NCBI GenBank assembly: GCA_964547135.1
Contig: CAZJMK010000083.1
Span: 1-12,816, forward strand
Length of the DNA: 12,816 bases
Direction: 5' to 3'
From: JAJXSS01 sp964547135
Lineage (GTDB): Bacteria; Planctomycetota; Phycisphaerae; Phycisphaerales; Phycisphaeraceae
Both the position numbers and the translations under genes were made by a program. The first letter of the stretch is position 1, and every line of letters starts with the position of its first letter. Of this stretch, positions 1 through 6,812 are shown piece by piece. The notes under the pieces were generated by a model that was not told where the DNA came from, did not search any database, and worked only from the letters and a program-made list of their open reading frames with translations.

Positions 1-35
1 TAGCGCCGCGATTTATCGCGTCTGATCGGAGTGGT

Positions 36-75
36 TAATCGGTGAGTCGATGAGTCGGTGAGTCGGTTAATCGGA
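36..75 (+). repeat. Degenerate 8-bp tandem repeat (gagtcggt type)
   Basis: Five consecutive octamers can be read: taatcggt, gagtcgat, gagtcggt, gagtcggt, taatcgga. The period is exactly 8. Similar octamers occur at 10368-10399 and 10538-10568. The function is not known; it looks like slippage-prone or REP-spacer DNA. Confidence 0.75.
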
Positions 76-120
76 AAGAGCAAAGGTAGTTCCGACCGAG
101 TAACCGAGTCACTGTTCAAA

Positions 121-160
121 ATACCCGAGCCCTCGGCCTGTCGGCCTCGTACTCGGCTTG
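121..160 (+). repeat. REP-like element, copy 1
   Basis: A 40-bp unit beginning atacccgagccctcggcctg and ending gtactcggcttg. The ends are complementary (cgagcc/ggcttg type) around an inner GGCC...GGCC, giving an imperfect hairpin with a conserved ATACC foot. The same unit recurs at 4881-4920, 5496-5535, 8627-8666 and 10320-10359, so it is a dispersed family in this genome. Confidence 0.85.
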
Positions 161-225
161 ATTTGATATTACCATTCATAGCCAAATGGATCATGTGAAC
201 CAAACAGTATGAAACGGAGTTGAAT

Positions 226-1266
226 ATGCACCATTGGCGAACCTGGATGTTACCGGTGATGGGCTTGTCGGCAATGATGATGGCTGGGTGTCAGCAGACG
301 GTCAAGCCAACGATGGGCGTTGACCCGTCAACCAGCCTCACGGCTCGCTCCGCCCTCACCGACCCGCGGGCGTTTTTATTTGAACATCGCATCAAGGCGG
401 GTGAACAGGTGCTTGCTTCAGCCCGCAGCAGCGATGCAAGCTTGCGCGCCAATGCGCTCGAGGCAGCGATGGATTTACCCGAACATGCGGGTGAGTTGTT
501 ATCAGCGGGCATGAAGGATGAAAACCAGGCGGTGCGGTTCGTCGCGCTGACGGTGATGGGTAAATTGCGTTTGTCATCATTGGTGCCCGAAGCTCGCGTG
601 CACGTGCGCAGTGAGAATGAATCGGTGCGGGCAGCGGCGTTGTTTGCCCTGCGACGCTGCGGAGTGAAGGTGGACATATCGCCCATGGCCGGCATGTTGG
701 CAAGCCCCAGTGCGACGACAAGGGGCAACATTGCAATGTTGTTGGGGCTGATGGGCGAGCCGTCGGCGATACCGATGCTGCGGGAACTGGCACAGGTGAA
801 CCTGCCGCGTGCTTCGCCGGCGCAGGAACGGATTGTGCGCTTGCAGATCATTGAAGCGATGTTGCGGTTGGGGGATGACACGGTGATCGATGCGATGCGG
901 GCCTATGCAGCGTATGCGCCGGAGGATGAAATTCGCGTGGCAGCGGTGATGATGGTGGGTGAACTCAATGATCGAAGGTTTGAAAAGGCGATTGAACCGT
1001 TGGTGGAGTCGCCGCCGATGGAATTGCAACTGGCCGCGGCGGGAACGCTGGCACGCTTCGGCAGAGAGGATGGTTTGAGCGTGGCGATGAAGGCGGCAGA
1101 GGCATCATCACCCATGCAACGCACACAGGCGGCATTGACGCTGGGGCTTTTCAAAAATGTCGTAGCAGCACGACAATTGACGAAAATGCTCAATGACCCG
1201 GAAGAAGTGGTGCGATTGGCAGCGGCATCGGCGATTTTGAAATATGGCGGGGGCAGAGCTGGGTGA
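226..1266 (+). CDS. HEAT-repeat lipoprotein
   Basis: A 346-residue protein. The ATG at 226 is preferred over the in-frame TTG at 220 because cggag (215-219) sits 6 bases upstream of the ATG and would abut the TTG. The N-terminus is a lipoprotein signal: a short start with Arg, a hydrophobic stretch, and the lipobox M-A-G-C with Cys at residue 22. The rest is a chain of helical HEAT-like repeats of about 30 residues, visible as recurring patterns such as 'A-V-R-x-x-A-L', 'S-V-R-A-A-A-L-F-A-L' and 'V-V-R-L-A-A-A-S-A-I-L-K-Y'. HEAT proteins are binding scaffolds with no catalytic residues, so the protein is probably membrane-anchored and periplasm- or envelope-facing. The partner is unknown. The gene appears monocistronic, since a structured 329-bp gap separates it from lacZ. 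Confidence 0.85.
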   Translation: MHHWRTWMLPVMGLSAMMMAGCQQTVKPTMGVDPSTSLTARSALTDPRAFLFEHRIKAGEQVLASARSSDASLRANALEAAMDLPEHAGELLSAGMKDENQAVRFVALTVMGKLRLSSLVPEARVHVRSENESVRAAALFALRRCGVKVDISPMAGMLASPSATTRGNIAMLLGLMGEPSAIPMLRELAQVNLPRASPAQERIVRLQIIEAMLRLGDDTVIDAMRAYAAYAPEDEIRVAAVMMVGELNDRRFEKAIEPLVESPPMELQLAAAGTLARFGREDGLSVAMKAAEASSPMQRTQAALTLGLFKNVVAARQLTKMLNDPEEVVRLAAASAILKYGGGRAG

Positions 1267-1296
1267 AGGTGTTTGAAGAAGCAATGACTGATGTGG

Positions 1297-1316
1297 CACC
1301 GCCGCCCTCGGCGGTG
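1297..1316. repeat. Perfect hairpin, 8-bp stem
   Basis: The stem caccgccg (1297-1304) pairs with cggcggtg (1309-1316) around a ccct loop. It starts 31 bp after the HEAT gene stop. It could stall transcription, but there is no T-tract. Confidence 0.75.
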
Positions 1317-1334
1317 GTATGCCCATGGTGATTT

Positions 1335-1356
1335 GCCCAGCCGGGGGCGGCTGGGC
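1335..1356. repeat. Perfect hairpin, 9-bp stem
   Basis: The stem gcccagccg (1335-1343) pairs with cggctgggc (1348-1356) around a gggg loop, followed by cacaaaa. It follows the previous hairpin closely, so the two look like a paired REP-type or terminator-like module. Confidence 0.75.
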
Positions 1357-1392
1357 CACAAAACGAATACACGCTGCCCCCGCACCACAATT

Positions 1393-1471
1393 GACGCCGA
1401 GGGCTTCAGCCCCGGATGTATTGTTTGCATCGTTATACGAAAAAACATCCGGCCCTAAAGGGCTCGGCGTC
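1393..1471. repeat. Imperfect 79-bp palindrome
   Basis: The outer arms gacgccgag (1393-1401) and ctcggcgtc (1463-1471) are exact complements. Inner arms ccggatgt (1412-1419) and acatccgg (1445-1452) are also exact. Each side carries its own small hairpin: gggct-tc-agccc on the left and gccct-aa-agggc on the right. The layout is that of two back-to-back REP-like units (a BIME-like pair) of a type different from the ATACCC family. Confidence 0.75.
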
Positions 1472-1595
1472 AAAAAGGCTCAGCGTCGTAGGGCACAGCT
1501 TCAATAGTCACCGCTAGCCGAGTATCATCAAAGCCTTTAACATATCGTCGCCCGGGAGGGGTTTATTCATAAATACCTTGGCAAAAGGACGCATC

Positions 1596-4500
1596 ATGCA
1601 CCCTTGGGAAGATCAAAACGGTTTTGGTATCAATCGATTACCTGCCCGCGCCTGGTACTGGACATTCGCGGATGAAAACAGTGCCCGCAGCGGGCAGCGC
1701 GATTTATCACCCTGGCAGCAGTCGCTCAACGGGGTTTGGAAGTTTCATCACGACCCGATGCCGCAGGCTGCCCCGGGTGAGTTTTTTGCCGAGTCATTCG
1801 ATGACACGGGTTGGCATGATTTGCCGGTGCCTTCGTGTTGGCAGATGCATGGGTTTGGCAAGCCGCATTACACCAATGTGCAGTATCCGTTTCCGGTCGA
1901 TCCGCCGAGGGTTCCGACGGAAAACCCGACGGGTTCGTATCGGCGGACGTTTCACTTTCCCGAAAACTGGGACGGCAAACAAATACGATTGCGCTTCGAC
2001 GGGGTTGATTCGTGGTTCGTCGCTTACGTCAATGGGCAACAGGTCGGGTCGGGCATGGGCAGTCGCCTGCCGCATGAGTTTGATATCACTGCGATGGTCA
2101 AGCCCGGTACCAACGTATTGGCGGTGCAGGTGACGCAATGGTCGGCTGGGTCGTACCTCGAAGACCAGGACATGTGGTGGTTGTCAGGCATTTTTCGGGA
2201 AGTGAGCCTGATTGCACGCCCGAAAGTGCAACTGGCGGATGCGACGATACGCACGACGTTTGACAAAAACTATCGTCATGCGGAACTGGGGCTGCAACTG
2301 CAATTGGCCAACCTGGGTTCGCGCAGCGCCAAGGATGTGCAGGTGGAAGCGCAGTTGATCGATGCCATGGGCAAGCCGCTGTTCAAGGATGCGCTCACAG
2401 CCGGGGGCGATGTTTCGGCTGGTAAAACCAGTGATTTGACAATGAGCACGAAGGTGAGCAGCCCGCGAGCATGGTCAGCGGAAGACCCGTACCTTTACAC
2501 CTTGCTGCTGACGTTGAAAGATGAAAAAGGCAAAGTGCTCGAAGTGATTCCGCAGAAGGTCGGGTTCCGTCAGGTGGACATTAAAAATGGTGTGCTGCTG
2601 GTCAACGGCAAGCCGATCAAACTGCGCGGGGTCAATCGACATGAATCACACCCGGAACTGGGTCGGGCGATTCCGCTGGAGCACATGATCAATGACATAC
2701 TGATCATGAAGCGGCACAACATCAATGCGGTGCGCACCAGTCACTACGCCAACGACCCGCGCTGGTACGACCTGTGCGATCAATACGGGTTGTATTTGAT
2801 TGATGAGTGCGACTTGGAAACGCACGGCTTTATTTTTTTACCGGAGAAGTGGAAGGGCAATCCGCCTGCGGAACCGGAGTGGAAGGCTGCCTGCGTGGAT
2901 CGCATGGAGCGATTGGTGAAGCGTGATCGCAATCACCCCAGTGTGATCATCTGGTCGTTGGGCAATGAGTCGGATGTCGGGCCCAACCATCGTGCGATGT
3001 ATGAATTGACCAAGGCACTGGACCCGACGCGCCCGGTGCATTACGAAGGCGATTTGAATTTAACCTGCACGGACATTTACAGCCGAATGTATGCGACCGT
3101 GTCGTATTGCATTGACATCGGCCAGGGTGTTGAAACGATCAAAGCGCCGCAGCGCGGGCGCGAGGCGGTGGACTTCAAGCCCGATCGTTATACGCAGGTG
3201 CCGTTTGTGCAGTGTGAATATGGTCACGCGATGGGCAACGGGCCGGGCAGTTTGAAGGAGTACCAGGACGCGTTTTATCAGTACGACCGACTCTGCGGCG
3301 GGTTCATCTGGGAATGGTGCGACCATGGCATCACGCAATACACAGCCGACGGCCGAAAGTATTACGCCTACGGGGGCGACTTCGGCGACCAACCCAACGA
3401 CAGCAACTTTGTGTGTGACGGTCTGGTATTCCCGGATCGCACGCCTTCGCCGGGGCTGCTTGATTTCAAGAAGGTGATCGAGCCGGTGCAGACGGAAATA
3501 CTCGATGCGGACAAGGGCAAACTCCGGCTGACCAATCGCTATGACTTTATGACTTTCGAACACCTGGCGATGCACTGGTCGCTGTCGGTCGATGGCAGGG
3601 TGGTGCAGAGCGGCATCATGGATTTGCCGGAGGTGGAGCCGCACGGATCGGAGGTGGTGCGTGTGCCGTTCAAGTTGCCGGGCGATGCGGCGGGCAAACT
3701 GGTGTTGCTCAATGTGTCGTATCGATTGCGTTTGGACATGCCCTGGGCACAAGCGGGGCATGAGGTTGCTTGGGCGCAGGCGGAAATTGCTGTGCCGGAA
3801 ATGGACGATAAAAACGTGGTGACTGCAAGGTCATTGCATCGTGGTGCGATGCCGCTGGTGATGAATGAAACCAGCACACAATTGATGATCAGCGGTGCTG
3901 ATTTTCAATTGACGTTCGACAAGTTGCACGGGTTGCTTGCGCAATGGTCGGCTCATGGGCAGGTGCTTTTGGAGCAAGGCCCGAAGTTCAACTTCTGGCG
4001 AGCCCCGACCGACAACGACGGCGGATGTCGCGGCGTCGGCATTCAAAAAACCTGGCGCGAGCACGGCCTGCATTGGCTGCAACATCGACTGGACAACTTC
4101 ACGGTTGAAAAAATCGATGAACAGGTGGTTCAGGTGCAGGCCAAGGTGACGGTGGCCCCGCCGATCAAATCGCACAAACTGGTGTGCCGATATGTGTACA
4201 CGATTCACGCCGATGGGTTGGTGGGTATGCAATTGCACGGCGAGCCGATGGGTGATTGGAAAACGACACTGCCGCGTGTCGGGGTGCAGGCACGATTGCC
4301 CAGGTTGCTGGATCAGGTGAAGTGGCTGGGGCTTGGGCCGGGCGAGGCTTACGCGGACAGTCGCAACGCGGTGAAGCTGGGCATCTGGCAGAGCGATGTC
4401 GATGGGCTTTTCACCAACTACATTTTCCCGCAGGAAAACGGCAACCGTCACCAGACGCGCTGGGCAACGCTGACCAATGTCAGTGGTGCGGGGTTGTTGG

Positions 4501-4760
4501 TGATCGGCCAGCCTCGCTTTGATTTTTCGGCGCACTGGTACGACACGCTGGATTTGGATCACGCCCGACACACGACGGATTTGGTGAAGCGCCCGTATGT
4601 GACGCTGAATTTGGACATGGCGCAAAACGGATTGGGCAGCAACTCATGCGGTCCGGGCGTGCTGCCGGCCTATGAACTGCAACCCAAGGCTTTCGATTTC
4701 GCATTGCGTCTGCAGCCGATCCGCCTGGGCATTGATGAGCCGATGAGCCTGGCAAGGTGA
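1596..4760 (+). CDS. lacZ: Beta-galactosidase (GH2, LacZ type)
   Basis: A protein of 1054 residues, close to the length of E. coli LacZ (1023). The ATG at 1596 is chosen over the TTG at 1578 because aagga (1585-1589) lies 6 bases upstream. Domains in order: jelly-roll sugar-binding domain (about 35-215), Ig-like domain, TIM barrel (about 335-620), second Ig-like domain, and the C-terminal Bgal_small_N domain with the hallmark F-W-R-A-P-T-D-N-D-G-G (800-810). The acid/base Glu is in W-S-L-G-N-E-S (E458) and the nucleophile Glu in Q-C-E-Y-G-H-A-M-G-N (E541). Both GH2 signatures are intact, so the enzyme is predicted active, hydrolysing terminal beta-D-galactosides. No signal peptide is visible, so it is likely cytoplasmic. 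No lac-type permease or regulator lies nearby, so the natural substrate is open. Confidence 0.96.
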   Translation: MHPWEDQNGFGINRLPARAWYWTFADENSARSGQRDLSPWQQSLNGVWKFHHDPMPQAAPGEFFAESFDDTGWHDLPVPSCWQMHGFGKPHYTNVQYPFPVDPPRVPTENPTGSYRRTFHFPENWDGKQIRLRFDGVDSWFVAYVNGQQVGSGMGSRLPHEFDITAMVKPGTNVLAVQVTQWSAGSYLEDQDMWWLSGIFREVSLIARPKVQLADATIRTTFDKNYRHAELGLQLQLANLGSRSAKDVQVEAQLIDAMGKPLFKDALTAGGDVSAGKTSDLTMSTKVSSPRAWSAEDPYLYTLLLTLKDEKGKVLEVIPQKVGFRQVDIKNGVLLVNGKPIKLRGVNRHESHPELGRAIPLEHMINDILIMKRHNINAVRTSHYANDPRWYDLCDQYGLYLIDECDLETHGFIFLPEKWKGNPPAEPEWKAACVDRMERLVKRDRNHPSVIIWSLGNESDVGPNHRAMYELTKALDPTRPVHYEGDLNLTCTDIYSRMYATVSYCIDIGQGVETIKAPQRGREAVDFKPDRYTQVPFVQCEYGHAMGNGPGSLKEYQDAFYQYDRLCGGFIWEWCDHGITQYTADGRKYYAYGGDFGDQPNDSNFVCDGLVFPDRTPSPGLLDFKKVIEPVQTEILDADKGKLRLTNRYDFMTFEHLAMHWSLSVDGRVVQSGIMDLPEVEPHGSEVVRVPFKLPGDAAGKLVLLNVSYRLRLDMPWAQAGHEVAWAQAEIAVPEMDDKNVVTARSLHRGAMPLVMNETSTQLMISGADFQLTFDKLHGLLAQWSAHGQVLLEQGPKFNFWRAPTDNDGGCRGVGIQKTWREHGLHWLQHRLDNFTVEKIDEQVVQVQAKVTVAPPIKSHKLVCRYVYTIHADGLVGMQLHGEPMGDWKTTLPRVGVQARLPRLLDQVKWLGLGPGEAYADSRNAVKLGIWQSDVDGLFTNYIFPQENGNRHQTRWATLTNVSGAGLLVIGQPRFDFSAHWYDTLDLDHARHTTDLVKRPYVTLNLDMAQNGLGSNSCGPGVLPAYELQPKAFDFALRLQPIRLGIDEPMSLAR

Positions 4761-4778
4761 GGGGATGACAAAACATGA

Positions 4779-4920
4779 ATACCCGAGCCGTCGGCGAATC
4801 GCCTCCGACTCGGCTTGGGTTGTGCATTGGTGAATCGATATGTGATTACAAGCCAAGAACGAGGCGCGAAGTTGAATCTGCAAGCCAAGAACGAGGCCGT
4901 CAGGCCGAGGGCTTGGGTAT
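4779..4920 (+). repeat. Left 142-bp inverted repeat of the RAYT unit
   Basis: It comprises a REP variant (4779-4818, with a different inner stem), a short REP-derived half unit (about 4850-4869), and a standard REP (4881-4920) in opposite orientation. Its reverse complement matches 5496-5637 at the same length, apart from a divergent 21-bp spacer and a few substitutions. It begins 18 bp after the lacZ stop and contains the last codons of the RAYT gene. Confidence 0.92.
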
Positions 4921-5451
4921 TCCGAAACAGTCATCACGAAACGTCCATACCCATGCGCCTTCATCACGATGACGTTCGATGTAGTCATACGTGGCACGGT
5001 GATGTTTTTCATCGCGTATCGGCTGGAACTTTCCGCCTGAAGCCCAAAACCTGCTCCCTTTGGGGCGATGCAATTGGCGGGTCACCTGTTCCTTGCAACG
5101 GCCGATGATGCGTCGCGCCTCGGCCGGGTCACTTGGCAATTCAATAAGCGTGTGCAAATGACAACCGGCAACCGCCAGCACGAGTACTCGAATGTGTTTC
5201 TGCTCAAGTGATTTAACAAACAATCCGCCGACGGTCGCACGCATATCCGAAGACATGACGACGGTTGTGCCACATTGTGTCCGTGCAAGTTCACGCAGCC
5301 CACGATGTTCGCCTTCGGGCGGCGGGGTTTGGTAGTCGCCGGAAGAGTGAATTTTGTGATATCGACTACGCCAACCGCGCGGATCACCGGGTAACCAACT
5401 GCCATACGTGGACAGAACCACATGCCGCCAGATGCAACCTTCGATGGGCAT
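4900..5451 (-). CDS. REP-associated tyrosine transposase (RAYT, Y1/HUH family)
   Basis: A 183-residue protein, within the usual size range of stand-alone RAYT/IS200-like Y1 transposases. The N-terminus R-H-V-V-L-S-T-Y-G-S-W-L-P-G-D-P-R-G is typical of the planctomycete-type members I know. The HUH metal-binding motif is H-L-H (98-100), followed by T-L-I-E-L. The nucleophilic Tyr is probably Y155 or Y157 in A-T-Y-D-Y-I-E-R, after the R-F-W-A-S-G-G-K-F-Q-P-I-R-D stretch. These enzymes nick and join single-stranded REP DNA. The first ATG after an in-frame stop is at 5451; no clear Shine-Dalgarno is visible. The last seven codons (I-P-K-P-S-A-stop) are encoded by the standard REP at 4900-4920. 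The gene lies between two 142-bp inverted repeats. The catalytic residues appear intact; activity is inferred. Confidence 0.9.
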   Translation of the reverse strand: MPIEGCIWRHVVLSTYGSWLPGDPRGWRSRYHKIHSSGDYQTPPPEGEHRGLRELARTQCGTTVVMSSDMRATVGGLFVKSLEQKHIRVLVLAVAGCHLHTLIELPSDPAEARRIIGRCKEQVTRQLHRPKGSRFWASGGKFQPIRDEKHHRATYDYIERHRDEGAWVWTFRDDCFGIPKPSA

Positions 5452-5495
5452 TCGCGCATGATGCGGTTGGGGCTATGAATTGTCAATTCACAGCC

Positions 5496-5637
5496 ATACC
5501 CAAGCCCTCGGCCTGACGACCTCGTTCTTGGCTTGCAGATTCAACTTCACGCCTCATTCTTGGCTTGAATATAACAATGCGGGGACAAATGCACAGCCCA
5601 AGCCGAGTCGGAGGCGCTGCGCCGACGGCTCGGGTAT
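5496..5637 (-). repeat. Right 142-bp inverted repeat of the RAYT unit
   Basis: The mirror image of 4779-4920. It starts with a standard REP (5496-5535), then a half unit (about 5549-5568), then the variant REP (5597-5637). Its reverse complement aligns end to end with the left copy, with a divergent 21-bp middle. It ends 16 bp before the stop codon of the oxidoreductase gene, so the RAYT unit exactly fills the convergent gap. Confidence 0.92.
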
Positions 5638-5653
5638 CTTTGCCATCACATCC

Positions 5654-6667
5654 TCAAACGTTGACCCACTTGCCCTTCTTGCTCGCCTTGTACATCGCCT
5701 CCATCACCACCACGCGCATCGCCGCTTCCTCCGCACTCACCAAGGGCACCTGTTTGCCTTGAATCGCCTCCAAAAACAACTCAAACGCATGAGGCATGGC
5801 CGAAGGCAATTGCGTCCAGGGTTCCTTGCCATCCGCCCCGGTCACCTTGCTGCTCTTGAAAAACAACTGCCCCCTGATCACCGCAGCATGGCCCTCGGTG
5901 CCCGACACCAGCAGCGGCATCGGGTTTTCATGATCGAGCCAGGCACCGGTGAGTGTGCCGATGGTCCCGTTTTTGAACTTGATCAACGCTTCGCCGGTTT
6001 CATCGCAGTTGTCATAGCGATTGATCACGGATTTGATGTCCGCAGTGACCGCTGCGACATCGCCCATGATCCACATGAGTATGTCGAGCAGGTGCGTGCC
6101 CAGGTCACCAAAGCCGCCGCAGCCGGATTGGGTTGGGTCCGCCATCCAACGCCACTCTTCCGACAGGTTGTCGGGCTTGGCCTTGAACCAGTCGCCGATG
6201 GCGCCGCTGTGTACGTTGCAGCCACGGATGCGGGTGATCGTGCCCAGGTTGCCCGCCTGCACCTGTTCACGAATAAAGCGAAACATCGGGTTGCCGCGAT
6301 TGAAGTAACCGGTTTGAAAAATAACGCCCGCCTTGTTGATCGCCTGTGCCATGACCAAACTATCTTTGGCGCCCATGCCCATGGGTTTTTCCACGAACAT
6401 ATGTTTTTTCGCCGCGGCGGTTTTTTCCACCAGTTTTTTATGGCGAAACGTTTCCGAGCAGATGACCACACCCTGCACCGATTCATCATTCAGGGCTTTG
6501 TTCGGGCTGCTGATGACTTTTGCACCCAGTTCACTGGCCCAGCGCTGGGCACGCTGCGGGGCGGGGTCGAACACATATTTGACCGACACCTCCGGGCGAT
6601 TTTTGATCATTTTGACAAAGCCGGGGGTGTGAATGTGAGCCGAGCCGAGCAGTGCCAGCGTGGTCAT
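5654..6667 (-). CDS. Gfo/Idh/MocA-family NAD(P)-dependent oxidoreductase
   Basis: 337 residues, the normal family length. An upstream in-frame start at 6712 exists, but the ATG at 6667 has a cgagg Shine-Dalgarno (6673-6677 on the minus strand) and starts right at the Rossmann strand M-T-T-L-A-L-L-G-S-A. The nucleotide-binding loop is atypical (G-S-A-H-I-H instead of G-x-G-x-x-G). The family E-K-P motif is present with catalytic-type K94, and the second-domain signature G-G-x-G-D-L-G-T-H-x-x-D is at about 184-195 with H192. Members oxidise or reduce sugars and polyols such as inositol, glucose-fructose or dehydro-sugars; the substrate cannot be read from sequence. No Tat signal is seen, unlike many planctomycete paralogs. 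The gene converges with lacZ across the RAYT unit, so the two are not an operon. Confidence 0.93.
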   Translation of the reverse strand: MTTLALLGSAHIHTPGFVKMIKNRPEVSVKYVFDPAPQRAQRWASELGAKVISSPNKALNDESVQGVVICSETFRHKKLVEKTAAAKKHMFVEKPMGMGAKDSLVMAQAINKAGVIFQTGYFNRGNPMFRFIREQVQAGNLGTITRIRGCNVHSGAIGDWFKAKPDNLSEEWRWMADPTQSGCGGFGDLGTHLLDILMWIMGDVAAVTADIKSVINRYDNCDETGEALIKFKNGTIGTLTGAWLDHENPMPLLVSGTEGHAAVIRGQLFFKSSKVTGADGKEPWTQLPSAMPHAFELFLEAIQGKQVPLVSAEEAAMRVVVMEAMYKASKKGKWVNV

Positions 6668-6755
6668 AAAAACCTCGTTTTTTATGGGGTGATATCCGAC
6701 AACCAAACGCACGAAGCATCATACCGCGCGGACCGATGCGCATCATTGGCCAACG

Positions 6756-6782
6756 AAAAACCCAGGCATGGCCATGCCCGGG
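6756..6782 (-). terminator. Intrinsic terminator of the PEP-CTERM gene
   Basis: On the minus strand, the palindrome cccgggcatggccatgcctggg (6761-6782 on +) has 11-bp arms with one mismatch and is followed immediately by TTTTT. It lies 31-57 bp downstream of the PEP-CTERM stop codon. A nearly identical module occurs at 8541-8568. Confidence 0.8.
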
Positions 6783-6812
6783 CTTTGCTGTGTTCACTTC
6801 AATATCACCGTA

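Larger units (their letters stand above)
1..160 (+). repeat. Composite repeat, left copy (palindrome + octamers + REP hairpin)
   Basis: The block starts with tagcgccgcgatttatcgcg, which contains the palindrome CGCGAT-TT-ATCGCG (7-20). It continues through a degenerate 8-bp periodic tract and ends in a REP-like hairpin at 121-160. The reverse complement of 10320-10485 reproduces the same order: the first 45 or so bases and the last 45 or so are nearly identical, and the middle diverges. It is cut by the window edge, so its true left end is unknown. It lies directly upstream of the HEAT lipoprotein gene, with the REP ending 65 bp before the ATG. Confidence 0.85.
1267..1595. other. Non-coding, highly structured intergenic region
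   Basis: This 329-bp stretch holds no convincing gene. It contains two GC-rich hairpins (1297-1316 and 1335-1356), an imperfect palindrome (1393-1471) and the leader of the beta-galactosidase gene. None of the hairpins is followed by a T-run, so a canonical intrinsic terminator is not visible. I could not identify a convincing promoter for the downstream gene. Confidence 0.7.

Noticed and set aside
3831..4625. 264-codon minus-strand frame inside lacZ
   Set aside because: Shadow of the beta-galactosidase C-terminal domain, which has its full set of motifs in the plus frame.
6668..6712. Upstream start for the Gfo/Idh/MocA gene
   Set aside because: The extra 15 residues precede the Rossmann strand without a signal-peptide pattern, and the ATG at 6667 has a well-placed Shine-Dalgarno.
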